Shown: in pieces, positions 23,896-32,841 of the stretch
How positions within the stretch are numbered: the stretch's first letter is position 1
How the letters are laid out: each line of letters starts with the position of its first letter
From: CAJINA01 sp964647585
GTDB lineage: Bacteria > Desulfobacterota > Desulfobacteria > Desulfobacterales > CAJINA01
NCBI GenBank assembly: GCA_964647585.1
Contig: CAZYGG010000006.1
Span: 31,176-95,175 of the forward strand
Reading direction: 5' to 3'
DNA: 64,000 nucleotides
The notes under the pieces: generated by a model
The model's database searches: none
What the model saw: only the letters and a program-made list of their open reading frames with translations
Told to the model about the DNA's origin: nothing
Translations under genes and position numbers: made by a program

Positions 23896-25137
23896 ATGAA
23901 GCGTAATAATCGAGGGATGTGGTTCATCGTCCCCCTGTTTATTTTCCTGACCGGGTTATTAACCTTTGAAAGCGCGTTTGCAGCCAGGCCCTTCCATCTG
24001 GGGGTCGCTCTCGGATTGACCGGCACGGGTGCGCCCTATTCCCGGGAAGCCGTTGAGGGTATTGAAATAGCTGTCAATGAAATCAATGCCCGGGGCGGAC
24101 TGCTTGGAAAGCATTCTATCCGGCTTTTCATCAGAGATACCCGTACACAACCGGCCAGGGCCAGAAGCGTTGTGACTGCCCTGATTGATACAGACCGGGT
24201 AAAATGTGTTATCGGAACATATTCCAGTGCTACCGCTTTGGCCATCAAACCGGTGTGCCGAGAAAAAAAGGTGCTGCACATTGCCACCATCAGCAACTCG
24301 GAAAACATCACCAAGCTTGATCCCAGTCCCTACACTTACTCGGTAGTGCCCAACACCTACATGATGGCCAAGGCAGTTGCCGCCGGCGTCTCAAAACTGG
24401 CCCTGAAAAGCGGCTGGTCCCGGTATGCGACCATTGCCTCGGATTATGCCTGGGGACGGTCCAGCCAGGAAATCCAGGTCGACCTGCTCCGGAAGGTTTC
24501 CCCGAACTTAAAATTGGTCGCCACTTACTGGCCGCAGCTCGGCCAGACCCGGTTCAACTCTTTTATTGTAAATATTTTGGCGGAAAAACCGGATTTTCTC
24601 CTGGGGTCCATTGCCGGTGCGGACAACGCTTTCTGGATGAGAGACTGCCGCGACTACCGTTTCTTTAAAAAGGTGGTCTACCCCGGAAGCCTGCTCAGCG
24701 TCACAGAACTCATTAAGGGCGCGCGCAGCATTCGCCGCGGTCTTTACGGACGGTGCCGGGCTCCCTTTTTCGCACACCCCGCAGAGCCTATGATGAACGG
24801 GCTGGTAGAAGGCTTCAGGCAAAAATTTGACCGCTATCCCAGCGACTGGGCCGTCATGGCCTATGACGGTGTGCAGGTCTTGCGGCAGGGCGTTGAAAAA
24901 GCCGGCAGCATCGAGGTTGAACCGATCCGGAAGGCCATGCAGGGGCTGGCTGTCGAAACCTGCCGCGGAAAACTTTATTTCCGCAAGATTGACAACCAGC
25001 TGAGCTGTTCCAGCTACTTCGGCAGGGTTGCCGATGATCCCGGATACCCTTTCCCGGTCTATCATGACCTGCTGGAGCTGAAAGCACCGGACAACTGGCG
25101 GCCCGCGGCGGAGATCAGTGCAGCCAGGAAAAAATGA
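23896..25137 (+). CDS. ABC-type periplasmic binding protein, branched-chain amino-acid (LivK) type
   Basis: The 413-aa protein has a signal peptide (MKRNNRGMWFIVPLFIFLTG..., cleavage near SAFA) and a type I periplasmic binding fold (LGVALGLTGTGAPYSREAVEG, NEINARGGLLGK, VIGTYSSATALAIKPV, DYAWGRSSQEIQ). Such proteins deliver amino acids, aromatic acids or amides to ABC permeases, but no LivHMGF genes accompany it. It follows the TRAP dctM gene by 85 nt on the same strand. It may deliver to a permease encoded elsewhere, or act as a ligand sensor. The ATG at 23896 is preceded by AGGGAG. Confidence 0.88.
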   Translation: MKRNNRGMWFIVPLFIFLTGLLTFESAFAARPFHLGVALGLTGTGAPYSREAVEGIEIAVNEINARGGLLGKHSIRLFIRDTRTQPARARSVVTALIDTDRVKCVIGTYSSATALAIKPVCREKKVLHIATISNSENITKLDPSPYTYSVVPNTYMMAKAVAAGVSKLALKSGWSRYATIASDYAWGRSSQEIQVDLLRKVSPNLKLVATYWPQLGQTRFNSFIVNILAEKPDFLLGSIAGADNAFWMRDCRDYRFFKKVVYPGSLLSVTELIKGARSIRRGLYGRCRAPFFAHPAEPMMNGLVEGFRQKFDRYPSDWAVMAYDGVQVLRQGVEKAGSIEVEPIRKAMQGLAVETCRGKLYFRKIDNQLSCSSYFGRVADDPGYPFPVYHDLLELKAPDNWRPAAEISAARKK

Positions 25138-25235
25138 CCGGCGGCCAATCCGCTTTTATCCTGAAAGAACGGCTACAAACTCACTGGAGGCATGACCCGT
25201 CACTCCCATAAATACAGCAAAATAGGCAACCGGCC

Positions 25236-27404
25236 CTATTTCTTCTTTTTTTTCTGCCCGGCCAGCAACTCGGCAAGGTGCTTAACTGCGACGTTGCTGC
25301 CCCGCTTGTCCAGGCCGCCTTTTAGCTGCATGACGCAGCCCGGACAATCCGTCACCAGTATGTCGGCACCGGATTCCTGCACCATATCCAGCTTTTTTCC
25401 AAGAATCTCGGCCGAGATTTCCGGAAAGTCGACCGAGTATGATCCGCCGAAGCCACAGCAAACTTCTTCATCCCGGGACGGGACATAGTGCCCCCCGGAA
25501 GCCTCGATGAGCTTGCGCGGCTCCGCTACTACTTTGAGTCCCCGGCAGAGATGGCAAGGGGCATGGTAGGTGACCTTCTGGTCGGATTGTTCGAAGTCCT
25601 GTGGCTGGGGGTTGAGAACATTTTGCATGAAAGAGGAGAAATCGATAAGTTTGTCGGCAAACCCGGCCGCCCGGCGCCCGGCATCCGTATCGGCGTCCAG
25701 GATCTTCCCGTAGTTATGCTTGATGTGTGAAGCACAGGAAGCACAGAGGGTGATGATGTAATCATAATCTTCGCCACCAAACGCCACGGCGTTCTGGAGA
25801 GCCAGTTCTGCGGCGGTTTCTTCCTCGGCTGCCATAAGCGCCGGCAGGCCGCAGCAGGTTTGCTCCATGGGAAACTCCAGGCTGACCCCATGGTCATCCA
25901 GCAGGTCTACCAGGGCCTCGCCCTGTTCGGGGTAGATAAAATCCACCGCGCAACCCCCGAAGAAGCCGACATTCAAGGTGGGATTCGCAACTGGCTTTTT
26001 TATGGCCTGCCAGCGATCGCGCAGGGGCACCCTTGCGATGACCGGCAAACTGCGGAAGCCGTGGGCCTTTTCGAAAAAATTCGGTAGATGGCGAATCATT
26101 GGGGCGCCCTTGGCAAACGGCTTCTGGGCCAGGGAGGCTTTCCTGAGAATGAAATGAAACAGCTTGCGGTTCTTCATTATTCGGGCGAGGAAGTAATTTT
26201 TGACCGGTTTTTTTCCCTCGGCATCCAGCACTGCACGATGTGTTTTCTTGACCAGGTGCGGCAGATCAATGGCCACCGGACAGACCTCCTTGCAGGCCTG
26301 GCAGTTGATGCAGTTGCGGACGATGGCCCGATCATTTTCAGCACCGTGGTAAAAGAGGGTCAGAATCAGGCCGATGGCCCCTATATAGACATGGCCATAC
26401 TTGTGGCCGCCCACTTTACTGTAAATGGGGCAGACATTGGCACAGGCCCCACACCGGATACAGCGCAGGCTCGTAGAAAAAACCGGGTCCCCGGCCAGGT
26501 CCAATCGTCCGTTGTCCAAAAAGATGATGTGCATCTCCTTGTTGCCTTCCGGCGCGGCGCTGCAGGCGTTGGATCCCTTTATCCAGGTGACGTAGGAGGT
26601 AATCGCCTGGCCGGTGGCATTGCGGGGCAGCACCTTGAGAATCCGGAGCGCCGACTCCAGATCCGGCACGAGTTTGTCGTAACCCACCAGGGCCACGTGA
26701 ACTCTGGGCAGGGTCGTCACCAGGCGCATGTTGCCCTCATTGGTAACCAGCCCGAGTGTCCCGGATTCAGCAACGGCAAAGTTGGCACCGCTGATGCCCA
26801 TGTCCGCTTCCAGAAAAGCGGGACGCAACTGCTCCCGGGCGACCTTGACCAGTTTGTCGATATTCTCTGAATCCATTTCCCGGCGGGTAACTTCCTTAAA
26901 AAGATCCCCCACCTGGTAGCGCGACAGGTGGATCGCCGGCATGACCATGTGCGACGGTCCCTCCTGCCTGAGTTGAATGATCCATTCTCCCAGATCGGTT
27001 TCGGTAACGATCAGGCCTTTTTTCTCCAAATGCGCATTCAGGAAGGTTTCCTCAGCGGTCATGGATTTTGATTTCACTATTTTCCGGGAGCCGCTCTCTT
27101 TGGCTATCTGCGCAATTAACGCATTGGCCGCCTGCGCATCCGCGGCCCGGTGTACTGTGGCGCCGGCCTTCTCCGCGTTGGTTTTGAACTGGGCAAACAG
27201 GGTTTCCAGCAGGGGTAGTGCGGCATCTTTTCCTGCGGCAATCGCATCCCGGATCCCCTCAAAATCAATTCCGGCATACACATTGGGCCGGTTCTCCCGG
27301 TAAACGGTGTTGAATTTGTCCAGGGCCGAGCGGAGAAAATTATCCGCCAGCGCTTCCTTTAACTGCTTTTTATAGGATTTGATATCCTGTGCGGTCTTGA
27401 TCAT
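25236..27404 (-). CDS. Fused LutB-LutA-type lactate utilisation iron-sulfur protein (LUD + 4Fe-4S + CCG domains)
   Basis: The 722-aa protein joins what Bacillus carries as LutB and LutA. The LUD domain (about 70-310) includes KSKSMTAEE and the AESGTLGLVTNEGN segment. Two ferredoxin-like motifs follow, CIRCGACANVCP and CINCQACKEVCP. The C-terminal third has two CCG cysteine-rich domains (FFGGCAVDF...TCCGLPA and YHAPCH...VCCGFGG) that ligate 4Fe-4S clusters and contact the quinone/electron-transfer side. With LutC it should oxidise L-lactate to pyruvate. Its start overlaps the lutC stop (ATGA), showing translational coupling. A lysine-only tail (QKKKKK) ends the protein. Confidence 0.9.
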   Translation of the reverse strand: MIKTAQDIKSYKKQLKEALADNFLRSALDKFNTVYRENRPNVYAGIDFEGIRDAIAAGKDAALPLLETLFAQFKTNAEKAGATVHRAADAQAANALIAQIAKESGSRKIVKSKSMTAEETFLNAHLEKKGLIVTETDLGEWIIQLRQEGPSHMVMPAIHLSRYQVGDLFKEVTRREMDSENIDKLVKVAREQLRPAFLEADMGISGANFAVAESGTLGLVTNEGNMRLVTTLPRVHVALVGYDKLVPDLESALRILKVLPRNATGQAITSYVTWIKGSNACSAAPEGNKEMHIIFLDNGRLDLAGDPVFSTSLRCIRCGACANVCPIYSKVGGHKYGHVYIGAIGLILTLFYHGAENDRAIVRNCINCQACKEVCPVAIDLPHLVKKTHRAVLDAEGKKPVKNYFLARIMKNRKLFHFILRKASLAQKPFAKGAPMIRHLPNFFEKAHGFRSLPVIARVPLRDRWQAIKKPVANPTLNVGFFGGCAVDFIYPEQGEALVDLLDDHGVSLEFPMEQTCCGLPALMAAEEETAAELALQNAVAFGGEDYDYIITLCASCASHIKHNYGKILDADTDAGRRAAGFADKLIDFSSFMQNVLNPQPQDFEQSDQKVTYHAPCHLCRGLKVVAEPRKLIEASGGHYVPSRDEEVCCGFGGSYSVDFPEISAEILGKKLDMVQESGADILVTDCPGCVMQLKGGLDKRGSNVAVKHLAELLAGQKKKKK

Positions 27405-27961
27405 GCTTCAGCCCCCTTCTGGATTAGGATGTGCAGTTCCTGCGGCCCGTGGACTCCGATGGCAAGTACCCTTTCAATATCTGCTGTGCGGCTGGCGCCG
27501 GTGATAAACGCCGTGTAAGACGGCGATGCTTCCAGTAGAATCTCGTTCAGGTGAGGTGCAATAGACTCAGCGTCGGGAACGATGCGCGACTGTGCCAGAA
27601 CGGCCACATGGACTTCAGCCAGCATGGTGGCCAGGCGGATATCTTCCGAATCGGATTTGAGGACCAGCGTTCCGGTTTCCGCAATCCCCCATTCGGCACA
27701 GGTCAAGGCGGCGTGGATCCGGGTGGGATGATCTGCCAGAGGGCTTTCCAGAAGGGTGACCCCGGCCTGCTTGCAGCCTGATGCCAGAAGAGCCCGCCGG
27801 CCGTTGTCCACTGCGGGCGCGGCCACCGTTTTATAGTTCTGGTTCCGGGCCAGATCGATTGCATAGGCAACCGCCTCATCGAAGGACGTGATGTCAGACA
27901 CGATTGCCTGGACTGCGCTCGCCTTTTCCGTCATAAGCTGTTTTATCGTCTCCTGATCCAT
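27401..27961 (-). CDS. lutC: LutC/YkgG-type LUD-domain protein
   Basis: The 186-aa protein is a stand-alone LUD domain with the pattern AETGTLVLKSDSEDIRLATMLAEVHVAVL and a C-terminal GASRTADIERVLAIGVHGP, the signature of LutC. It is the third component of the L-lactate oxidation complex. The ATG at 27961 has GGAGG 4 nt upstream and begins MDQETIKQL. It is the first gene of the operon and overlaps the LutB/A fusion by 4 nt. A sigma-70-like promoter and a GntR-type operator lie just upstream, so expression is probably lactate-inducible. Confidence 0.9.
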   Translation of the reverse strand: MDQETIKQLMTEKASAVQAIVSDITSFDEAVAYAIDLARNQNYKTVAAPAVDNGRRALLASGCKQAGVTLLESPLADHPTRIHAALTCAEWGIAETGTLVLKSDSEDIRLATMLAEVHVAVLAQSRIVPDAESIAPHLNEILLEASPSYTAFITGASRTADIERVLAIGVHGPQELHILIQKGAEA

Positions 27962-28047
27962 GTTTCCTCCGTAGGGCACCGCGCATAGACTGCGGTGTTA
28001 AAGTAACGAATCCGGGGGCTCTCGACAACGCTGGCATGTCGCTTGAA

Positions 28048-28061
28048 ATTGGTGATACCAT
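28048..28061. promoter_or_regulatory. GntR/FadR-type operator 1 (TTGGT-N3-ACCA)
   Basis: ATTGGTGATACCAT matches the TTGGTNNNACCA core bound by PdhR/LldR/GlcC-like regulators. It lies immediately downstream of the -10 box of the lutC promoter, where a repressor would block initiation. The regulator is probably the product of 30977-31690. Confidence 0.7.
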
Positions 28062-28062
28062 T

Positions 28063-28090
28063 ATTACAGTACGGCTGTAAACGGTGTCAA
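28063..28090 (-). promoter_or_regulatory. Sigma-70-like promoter of lutC
   Basis: On the minus strand TTGACA (28090-28085) is followed after 16 bases by TGTAAT (28068-28063). The start would fall on operator 1, about 95 nt before the lutC ATG. Confidence 0.55.
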
Positions 28091-28203
28091 GGCTATATCA
28101 AGGAAAGCGCTTGTCAACCTTTTAACCATCTGATAGATAAATAAAATATCTTTTTAAAGCATAAAATACTCGCCGACCGTCAGGGCTTGGAACCGGCGAA
28201 TAA

Positions 28204-28217
28204 ATTGGTACTACCAT
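28204..28217. promoter_or_regulatory. GntR/FadR-type operator 2 (TTGGT-N3-ACCA)
   Basis: ATTGGTACTACCAT has the same core as operator 1, with 154 bases between the two (center to center 156). It lies 42 bases before the glcD ATG on the plus-strand side of the divergent region, so one regulator could control both arms, possibly by looping. The glcD promoter itself is not clear. Confidence 0.7.
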
Positions 28218-28258
28218 TGGATATACAACCCTAAATATACTGCGCGCAGGGGAAAACA

Positions 28259-29638
28259 ATGTTCAGCAAGAAACTGCTAAAGGAATTTGAAAAATACATC
28301 GGTAAACAAAACGTGTTCCACGATCAGGCGGACCTCATTACCTACTCCTATGATGCCGCCGTGCTGGACCAGGTGCTGCCCGGATTGGCGGTTCGCCCCA
28401 CCACCTCCGAGGCATTAAGCCACGCGGTCAGACTGTGCCATGAAAATGGGCTGCCGCTGACGGTTCGTGGAGCGGGCACCAACCTCAGCGGAGGAACAAT
28501 TCCCATAAAAAATGGTGTGGTTGTTATCACCAACGGTTTGGACAGAATCCTGGAAATCAATGACCGGGACCTTTACGCGGTGGTTCAACCGGGAGTGGTG
28601 ACAGCTACCCTGGCGGCAGCCGTTGCCCAAAAGGGCCTGTTCTATCCCCCGGATCCTGGCAGCCAGGCCGTTTCGACCCTGGGGGGCAATGTTGCTGAAA
28701 ACGCCGGCGGACTGCGCGGCCTGAAGTATGGTGTTACGCGTGACTATGTAATGGGCATCAAATTTTTTGACGTCCACGGTGAACCCGTCATCAGTGGCTC
28801 CCGGACCGTAAAATGTGCCACGGGCTACAACCTGACCGGCCTGATGGTCGGTTCGGAGGGGACCCTGGGGGTTTTCGACGAGATTATCCTTAAATTGATT
28901 CCCCCGCCGGCGCATCAGAAGGCCATGGTGGCGGTCTTTGATGAAATGCAGAGCGCTTCGGAAACCGTGGCCGAGATTATTGCCGCCCGTATCGTCCCCG
29001 CCACCCTTGAGTTCATGGACAACTTCACCATAAGGGCTGTCGAAGATTTCAGCCGGGCTGGCCTCCCCATCGATGCCCGGGCGCTTTTATTGATAGAAGT
29101 CGATGGACATCCGGCCCAGGTGGAAGAAGATGCCGGGAAGATAGAAGCCATCTGTCGCCAAAAAGGCGCGAGCTCAATTCAGGTGGCCAAAACCGCAGCC
29201 GAGCGCGATAAAGTCTGGGAAGCCCGGCGGACGGCACTTTCCGCGTTGGCGAAACTGAAACCGACCCTGGTTTTAGAAGATGCAACGGTTCCCCGCAGTA
29301 AAATCCCGGAAATGGTTGGTGCCCTCGAGACTATTGCCGCGAATTACAACCTGACCATCGGCACCTTTGGCCATGCGGGCGATGGCAATCTGCATCCCAC
29401 CATCTTGACCGACAAACGCGACCGGTATGAGTGGGAGCGGGTCGAGGCGGCCATCGAAGAAATATTTGACCGGGCCCTGGCTTTGGGCGGCACCTTGTCC
29501 GGTGAGCATGGAACCGGTATCGCCAAATCCAGGTTCCTTGCCAAAGAGACCAGCCAAGCCACAATTGCCTATTCAAAAAGGGTTAAATCAGCCCTTGATC
29601 CGAACAATATTCTCAACCCTGGAAAAGTTTTCGATTAG
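28259..29638 (+). CDS. glcD: FAD-linked glycolate/D-lactate dehydrogenase subunit (GlcD family)
   Basis: The 459-aa flavoprotein has the PCMH-type FAD domain (PLTVRGAGTNLSGG near residue 65, then PGSQAVSTLGGNVAENAGG) and the FAD-oxidase C-terminal domain (GTFGHAGDGNLHPTI and GTLSGEHGTGIAKS, whose histidines belong to the active site). It oxidises a 2-hydroxyacid, most likely D-lactate given the divergent LutC/LutB genes, or glycolate. Electrons pass to the Fe-S protein encoded next (GlcF). The gene follows operator 2 and starts with ATG at 28259 after AGGGG. Confidence 0.92.
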   Translation: MFSKKLLKEFEKYIGKQNVFHDQADLITYSYDAAVLDQVLPGLAVRPTTSEALSHAVRLCHENGLPLTVRGAGTNLSGGTIPIKNGVVVITNGLDRILEINDRDLYAVVQPGVVTATLAAAVAQKGLFYPPDPGSQAVSTLGGNVAENAGGLRGLKYGVTRDYVMGIKFFDVHGEPVISGSRTVKCATGYNLTGLMVGSEGTLGVFDEIILKLIPPPAHQKAMVAVFDEMQSASETVAEIIAARIVPATLEFMDNFTIRAVEDFSRAGLPIDARALLLIEVDGHPAQVEEDAGKIEAICRQKGASSIQVAKTAAERDKVWEARRTALSALAKLKPTLVLEDATVPRSKIPEMVGALETIAANYNLTIGTFGHAGDGNLHPTILTDKRDRYEWERVEAAIEEIFDRALALGGTLSGEHGTGIAKSRFLAKETSQATIAYSKRVKSALDPNNILNPGKVFD

Positions 29639-29676
29639 CCGATATCCCTACCGGAAATACATCCTGGAGAAAATAG

Positions 29677-31002
29677 ATGCCTGACTTGAAAAAACTCGCA
29701 ACGCTGATAAAGGAACTTGAAGACCAGACGATTGTCTGCATGCGCTGCGGCCTCTGCCAGTCGGTTTGCCCGGTTTTTGAAAATACCGGAAGGGAGTCCG
29801 ATGTGGCCAGAGGGAAACTGGCCCTATTGGACGGTCTTGCAAAGGAGATGCTTGCAAATCCTGCCGAGGCCTCTGAGCGCCTGAACAAATGCCTGCTGTG
29901 CGGTTCCTGCGCGGCCAGTTGCCCCAGCGGTGTCAACGCAATGGAGATTTTTATTAAAGCCAGAGCCGTCCTCACTGGTTATGCAGGCTTGCCGCCGGCC
30001 AAGAAGTTGCTCCTCAGGAAAATGCTGGCCCATCCGGCAATATTTGACCGACTGCTTGAATGGGGCGCCCGCGCACAAAAAATAATCTCACGCCCGGTAA
30101 GCGACATTCTGGGAACATCGTGCGCGAAGGTGGCCTCGCCCTTGGTGGGCAACCGCCATTTTGTACCACTGGCCGCTGCGCCGTTCCACAAATCAACTCC
30201 CTCGCTGGACACCGGCAAAGGTGCCAGCGGCCTGAAGGTGGCCTTCTTTCCAGGCTGCCTGCTTGACAAGTTCTTTCCTCACATCGCCCGGGATGTCGTC
30301 GACGTTCTGACGCACCACGGGGTTGGCATCTGGATGCCCCCGGGCCAGGGGTGCTGCGGCATACCCGCGATCTCTTCCGGCGATATGTCCTCCTTTGAAA
30401 AACTGGCGATGCATAACCTGGAATTGCTGGGGTCACGGGAAACCGACTATATCGTCACTGCCTGCGCCACCTGCACGGCCACCCTCAAAAAAATATGGCC
30501 GGCAATGCTCGGCAACATCCCGTCCGAGTACAAACAACAGGTAGCCGCGATTTCTGAAAAGACCATTGACATCAACCAGTTGATTTTCACGCATATCGGA
30601 ATTGAAACAGCCCCAGCAAACAATTCGTCCCCGCCGGTGAACGTTACCTATCATGACCCCTGCCATCTAAAAAAATCACTCGGCGTTCACCGGGAACCGC
30701 GGGAACTGGTCAAAGCCTGCCGGGGATACCGCCTGGTAGAAATGGATGACGCCGACAAATGCTGCGGTATGGGCGGAAGCTTTAATTTGCAGTATTATGA
30801 AATATCGTGTAGTATCGGCGCCCGGAAAAGGGAGCGTATTGTGGAGACCGGCTGCAGTATTGCCGCAACCGGGTGTCCGGCATGTATACTCCAAATATCC
30901 GACATGCTCTCGCAGTCCGGGCACGCCATCAGCGTCAAGCATCCGATCGAGCTTTACGCGGAGAACATAAGAAATTATGACCGTACGTCTAAAGCCCATT
31001 AA
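29677..31002 (+). CDS. glcF: GlcF-type iron-sulfur electron-transfer subunit
   Basis: The 441-aa protein has two N-terminal 4Fe-4S motifs (CMRCGLCQSVCP at about 22-33 and CLLCGSCAASCP at about 73-84). Two CCG domains follow (FFPGCLLDK...GCCGIPA and YHDPCHLKKS...KCCGMGGSF). It accepts electrons from the GlcD flavoprotein and passes them toward the membrane quinone or another carrier. The gene lies 38 nt after glcD and its last 26 nt overlap the start of the GntR regulator gene. ATG at 29677 follows CCTGGAG. Confidence 0.92.
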   Translation: MPDLKKLATLIKELEDQTIVCMRCGLCQSVCPVFENTGRESDVARGKLALLDGLAKEMLANPAEASERLNKCLLCGSCAASCPSGVNAMEIFIKARAVLTGYAGLPPAKKLLLRKMLAHPAIFDRLLEWGARAQKIISRPVSDILGTSCAKVASPLVGNRHFVPLAAAPFHKSTPSLDTGKGASGLKVAFFPGCLLDKFFPHIARDVVDVLTHHGVGIWMPPGQGCCGIPAISSGDMSSFEKLAMHNLELLGSRETDYIVTACATCTATLKKIWPAMLGNIPSEYKQQVAAISEKTIDINQLIFTHIGIETAPANNSSPPVNVTYHDPCHLKKSLGVHREPRELVKACRGYRLVEMDDADKCCGMGGSFNLQYYEISCSIGARKRERIVETGCSIAATGCPACILQISDMLSQSGHAISVKHPIELYAENIRNYDRTSKAH

Positions 31003-31690
31003 ACCCCAGCGGATCTCAGATCAAGTCTTTGAACAGCTCAGGGAACTTATCTTCAGAGGTGAATTAAAACCCGGCGAAAAAATGATGCCGGAAAGAGAAT
31101 TGGCCACGGCCCTGGACGTCAGCCGGACAACCGTGAGAGACGCGACCAATAAGCTGGTCGCCATGGGTTTGATCGAACAAAAACAGGGTCAGGGCACGTT
31201 TGTAAGCATGCCGGACAACCGGAGCACCAGCTTTCTGGCCCAAGCCATGAAGTCGCAAAATGCCACCCTGGAAGACCTGTTGGAAGTCCGCATGGGACTT
31301 GAGTGCAACACGGCGGCGCTGGCCGCCAGACGGGCTACTGAGAAAGACCTGCAGATCATGCGGGCGCATATCGATGCAATGGATTCGGCTGTCAGCGCCG
31401 GGGGGCTGGGCTCCCAGGCCGATGTTGCCTTCCATATGTCCATTACGTATGCTTCCAAAAACCCTGTCCAGGTTTTCGTGATGAAGCGCTTTTATGATTT
31501 TCTGTTTCTGGGGATTAAAGAGAACCTGCAACGCCTGTATGAAAAACCGGAAAACATTGAATCGATTATGGCCCAGCATAAAAAGATCTTCGAAGCAATA
31601 AAATCAAGAAATCCGGAAAATGCGTTTGACGCCATGCAGTATCACATTCGATTCGTCATGGACTTTTTTCGAAATCGCAGCACCGCCTGA
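30977..31690 (+). CDS. GntR-family regulator with FCD (FadR C-terminal) domain
   Basis: The 237-aa protein has an N-terminal winged HTH (VFEQLRELIFRGELKPGEKM, PERELATALDVSRTTVRDA, and EQKQGQGTFVS) and a helical FCD ligand-binding domain (about 85-230; DLLEVRMGLECNTAALAA, AHIDAM, DVAFHMSI). In this subfamily the FCD domain binds small carboxylates, often through a metal held by D/H residues. It is translated from within the end of glcF, so it belongs to the glcDF operon. The two TTGGT-N3-ACCA operators upstream make it the likely lactate-responsive repressor of both arms. Confidence 0.9.
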   Translation: MTVRLKPIKPQRISDQVFEQLRELIFRGELKPGEKMMPERELATALDVSRTTVRDATNKLVAMGLIEQKQGQGTFVSMPDNRSTSFLAQAMKSQNATLEDLLEVRMGLECNTAALAARRATEKDLQIMRAHIDAMDSAVSAGGLGSQADVAFHMSITYASKNPVQVFVMKRFYDFLFLGIKENLQRLYEKPENIESIMAQHKKIFEAIKSRNPENAFDAMQYHIRFVMDFFRNRSTA

Positions 31691-31730
31691 TATTAACCCC
31701 GCAAAAAAACAACCCGCGCAGCAGCCCGGC

Positions 31731-32021
31731 ATGGCTTCTTTTCGCATACCCGCTGATGAAATTTCCAGGCGCATATCCACTTTTCAAAAATACCTGCGTA
31801 CCCAGAAGCTGACCGCAGCCCTGCTTGTTCAGCGCATCGATCTGCTCTATTTCTCGGGTACGGCCCAGTCCGGCTGCCTCTATATTCCTGCCAGGGGAGA
31901 GCCCGATCTGTTCGTTAAGCGCTATCTGCCGCGGGCGGCGGCGGAATCGCCTGGACTACCCATATTCCCCGGCCAGCGGCTCGGGGACCGCGGTGGCGTT
32001 TCCCTGCGGGGCCGGGCATAA
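31731..32021 (+). pseudogene. Truncated M24 (Xaa-Pro aminopeptidase-like) N-terminal fragment
   Basis: The reading frame starts MASFRIPADEISRRISTFQ and continues with LTAALLVQRIDLLYFSGTAQSGCLYIPARGEPDLFVKR, the creatinase-type N-terminal domain of M24 peptidases (in the family: ...ALIxQxxDLxYLTG...). After about 75 residues the similarity ends in a GC-rich out-of-frame tail and a stop; the whole catalytic domain is missing. It begins 41 nt after the GntR stop. It looks like a gene remnant left by a deletion. Confidence 0.7.
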
Positions 32022-32361
32022 AAAACTACTGGTTTTCTATTTAGCCTTGATCCTGATGGGTGCCTGTTAGCAGACCGAATAGATCGCACAGCAAAAAAGA
32101 GAAATTACGGGAGCAGAGAAGGAAAAGGACAAAGACCGTACTGGAGAATACCCCGGCAAAAAATGTGTCCCATTTGCGTTGGAGTGGTGTTTCTTGTTGA
32201 CAGGAACCTTTTAATAGGTGCCAATATCACAAATCTGTTAAAACTGCATGTATGTTTAGGACATCTTAACCGCGAACTATTGCCAAAAGTGCTTAGTTTA
32301 CCCGGAGCTTTTTCAACCGGGGAATGCGTTTGGCATTTTTTTATGAACGGAAAGTGCGCTC
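32022..32361. other. Non-coding stretch after the M24 remnant
   Basis: I see no gene here. The sequence is AT-richer than its surroundings. It ends just before the stop of the minus-strand editing-domain gene. No clear terminator or repeat was found. Confidence 0.5.
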
Positions 32362-32772
32362 CTATATTTCCTTGAAAACCTTGGCGAGCGATTCCCCCGC
32401 CACGTGGATTTTCCATTCATTGAGGTAGCCGAACGGGGTTGTCTCAACGGTATAACCGGTATTTTCCAGGCGGTCGATCACTTCCGCGACCAGTTCAGCG
32501 GTGAATTCCGGGGGCGCCTTGCTGGTGGAGAGATGGCCGAAGGAGTGCAGTACCACGGTTTTGGTGCCGAACTTACCCGCCAGCCACTTGATGTTTTTTA
32601 GAGCCTTGGTCAGTACCTTCTTGCGGCGTTCCACATCCTCGGCCTCGCCGTGGTAAAAAACGATCACTGCATTTACCACCTCTTTTTCATCATGGTAGTC
32701 GGGGACATCTGCAAGGGTCTTTTCAAACGGTTTGAACCAGAAGGAGGGAGCGTAGAACATTAAGAGCTTCAA
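32362..32772 (-). CDS. Free-standing archaeal-type threonyl-tRNA synthetase editing domain
   Basis: The 136-aa protein corresponds to the N-terminal editing domain of archaeal ThrRS, related to D-aminoacyl-tRNA deacylase. It reads MKLLMFYAPSFW, then VVNAVIVFYHGEAED, KKVLTKALKNIKWLA, KTVVLHSFGHLS and a C-terminal PFGYLNEWKIHVAGESLAKVF. No synthetase core is attached. It may clear mischarged tRNA in trans or D-amino acids, or bind nucleotides. The conserved N-terminus requires a TTG start at 32772, which has AGGT 5 nt upstream; the ATG at 32760 would delete the first strand. The gene stands alone. Confidence 0.8.
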   Translation of the reverse strand: MKLLMFYAPSFWFKPFEKTLADVPDYHDEKEVVNAVIVFYHGEAEDVERRKKVLTKALKNIKWLAGKFGTKTVVLHSFGHLSTSKAPPEFTAELVAEVIDRLENTGYTVETTPFGYLNEWKIHVAGESLAKVFKEI

Positions 32773-32841
32773 GTAGTACCTCGCGAAGGATTTTATGTTG
32801 GTTATAGCGTTTTACGAAAAGATGTTCCGCTTGATTGATCC

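Noticed and set aside
32163..32375. 70-codon plus-strand frame in the gap after the M24 remnant
   Set aside because: No ribosome site or recognised domain, and it overlaps the end of the editing-domain gene.
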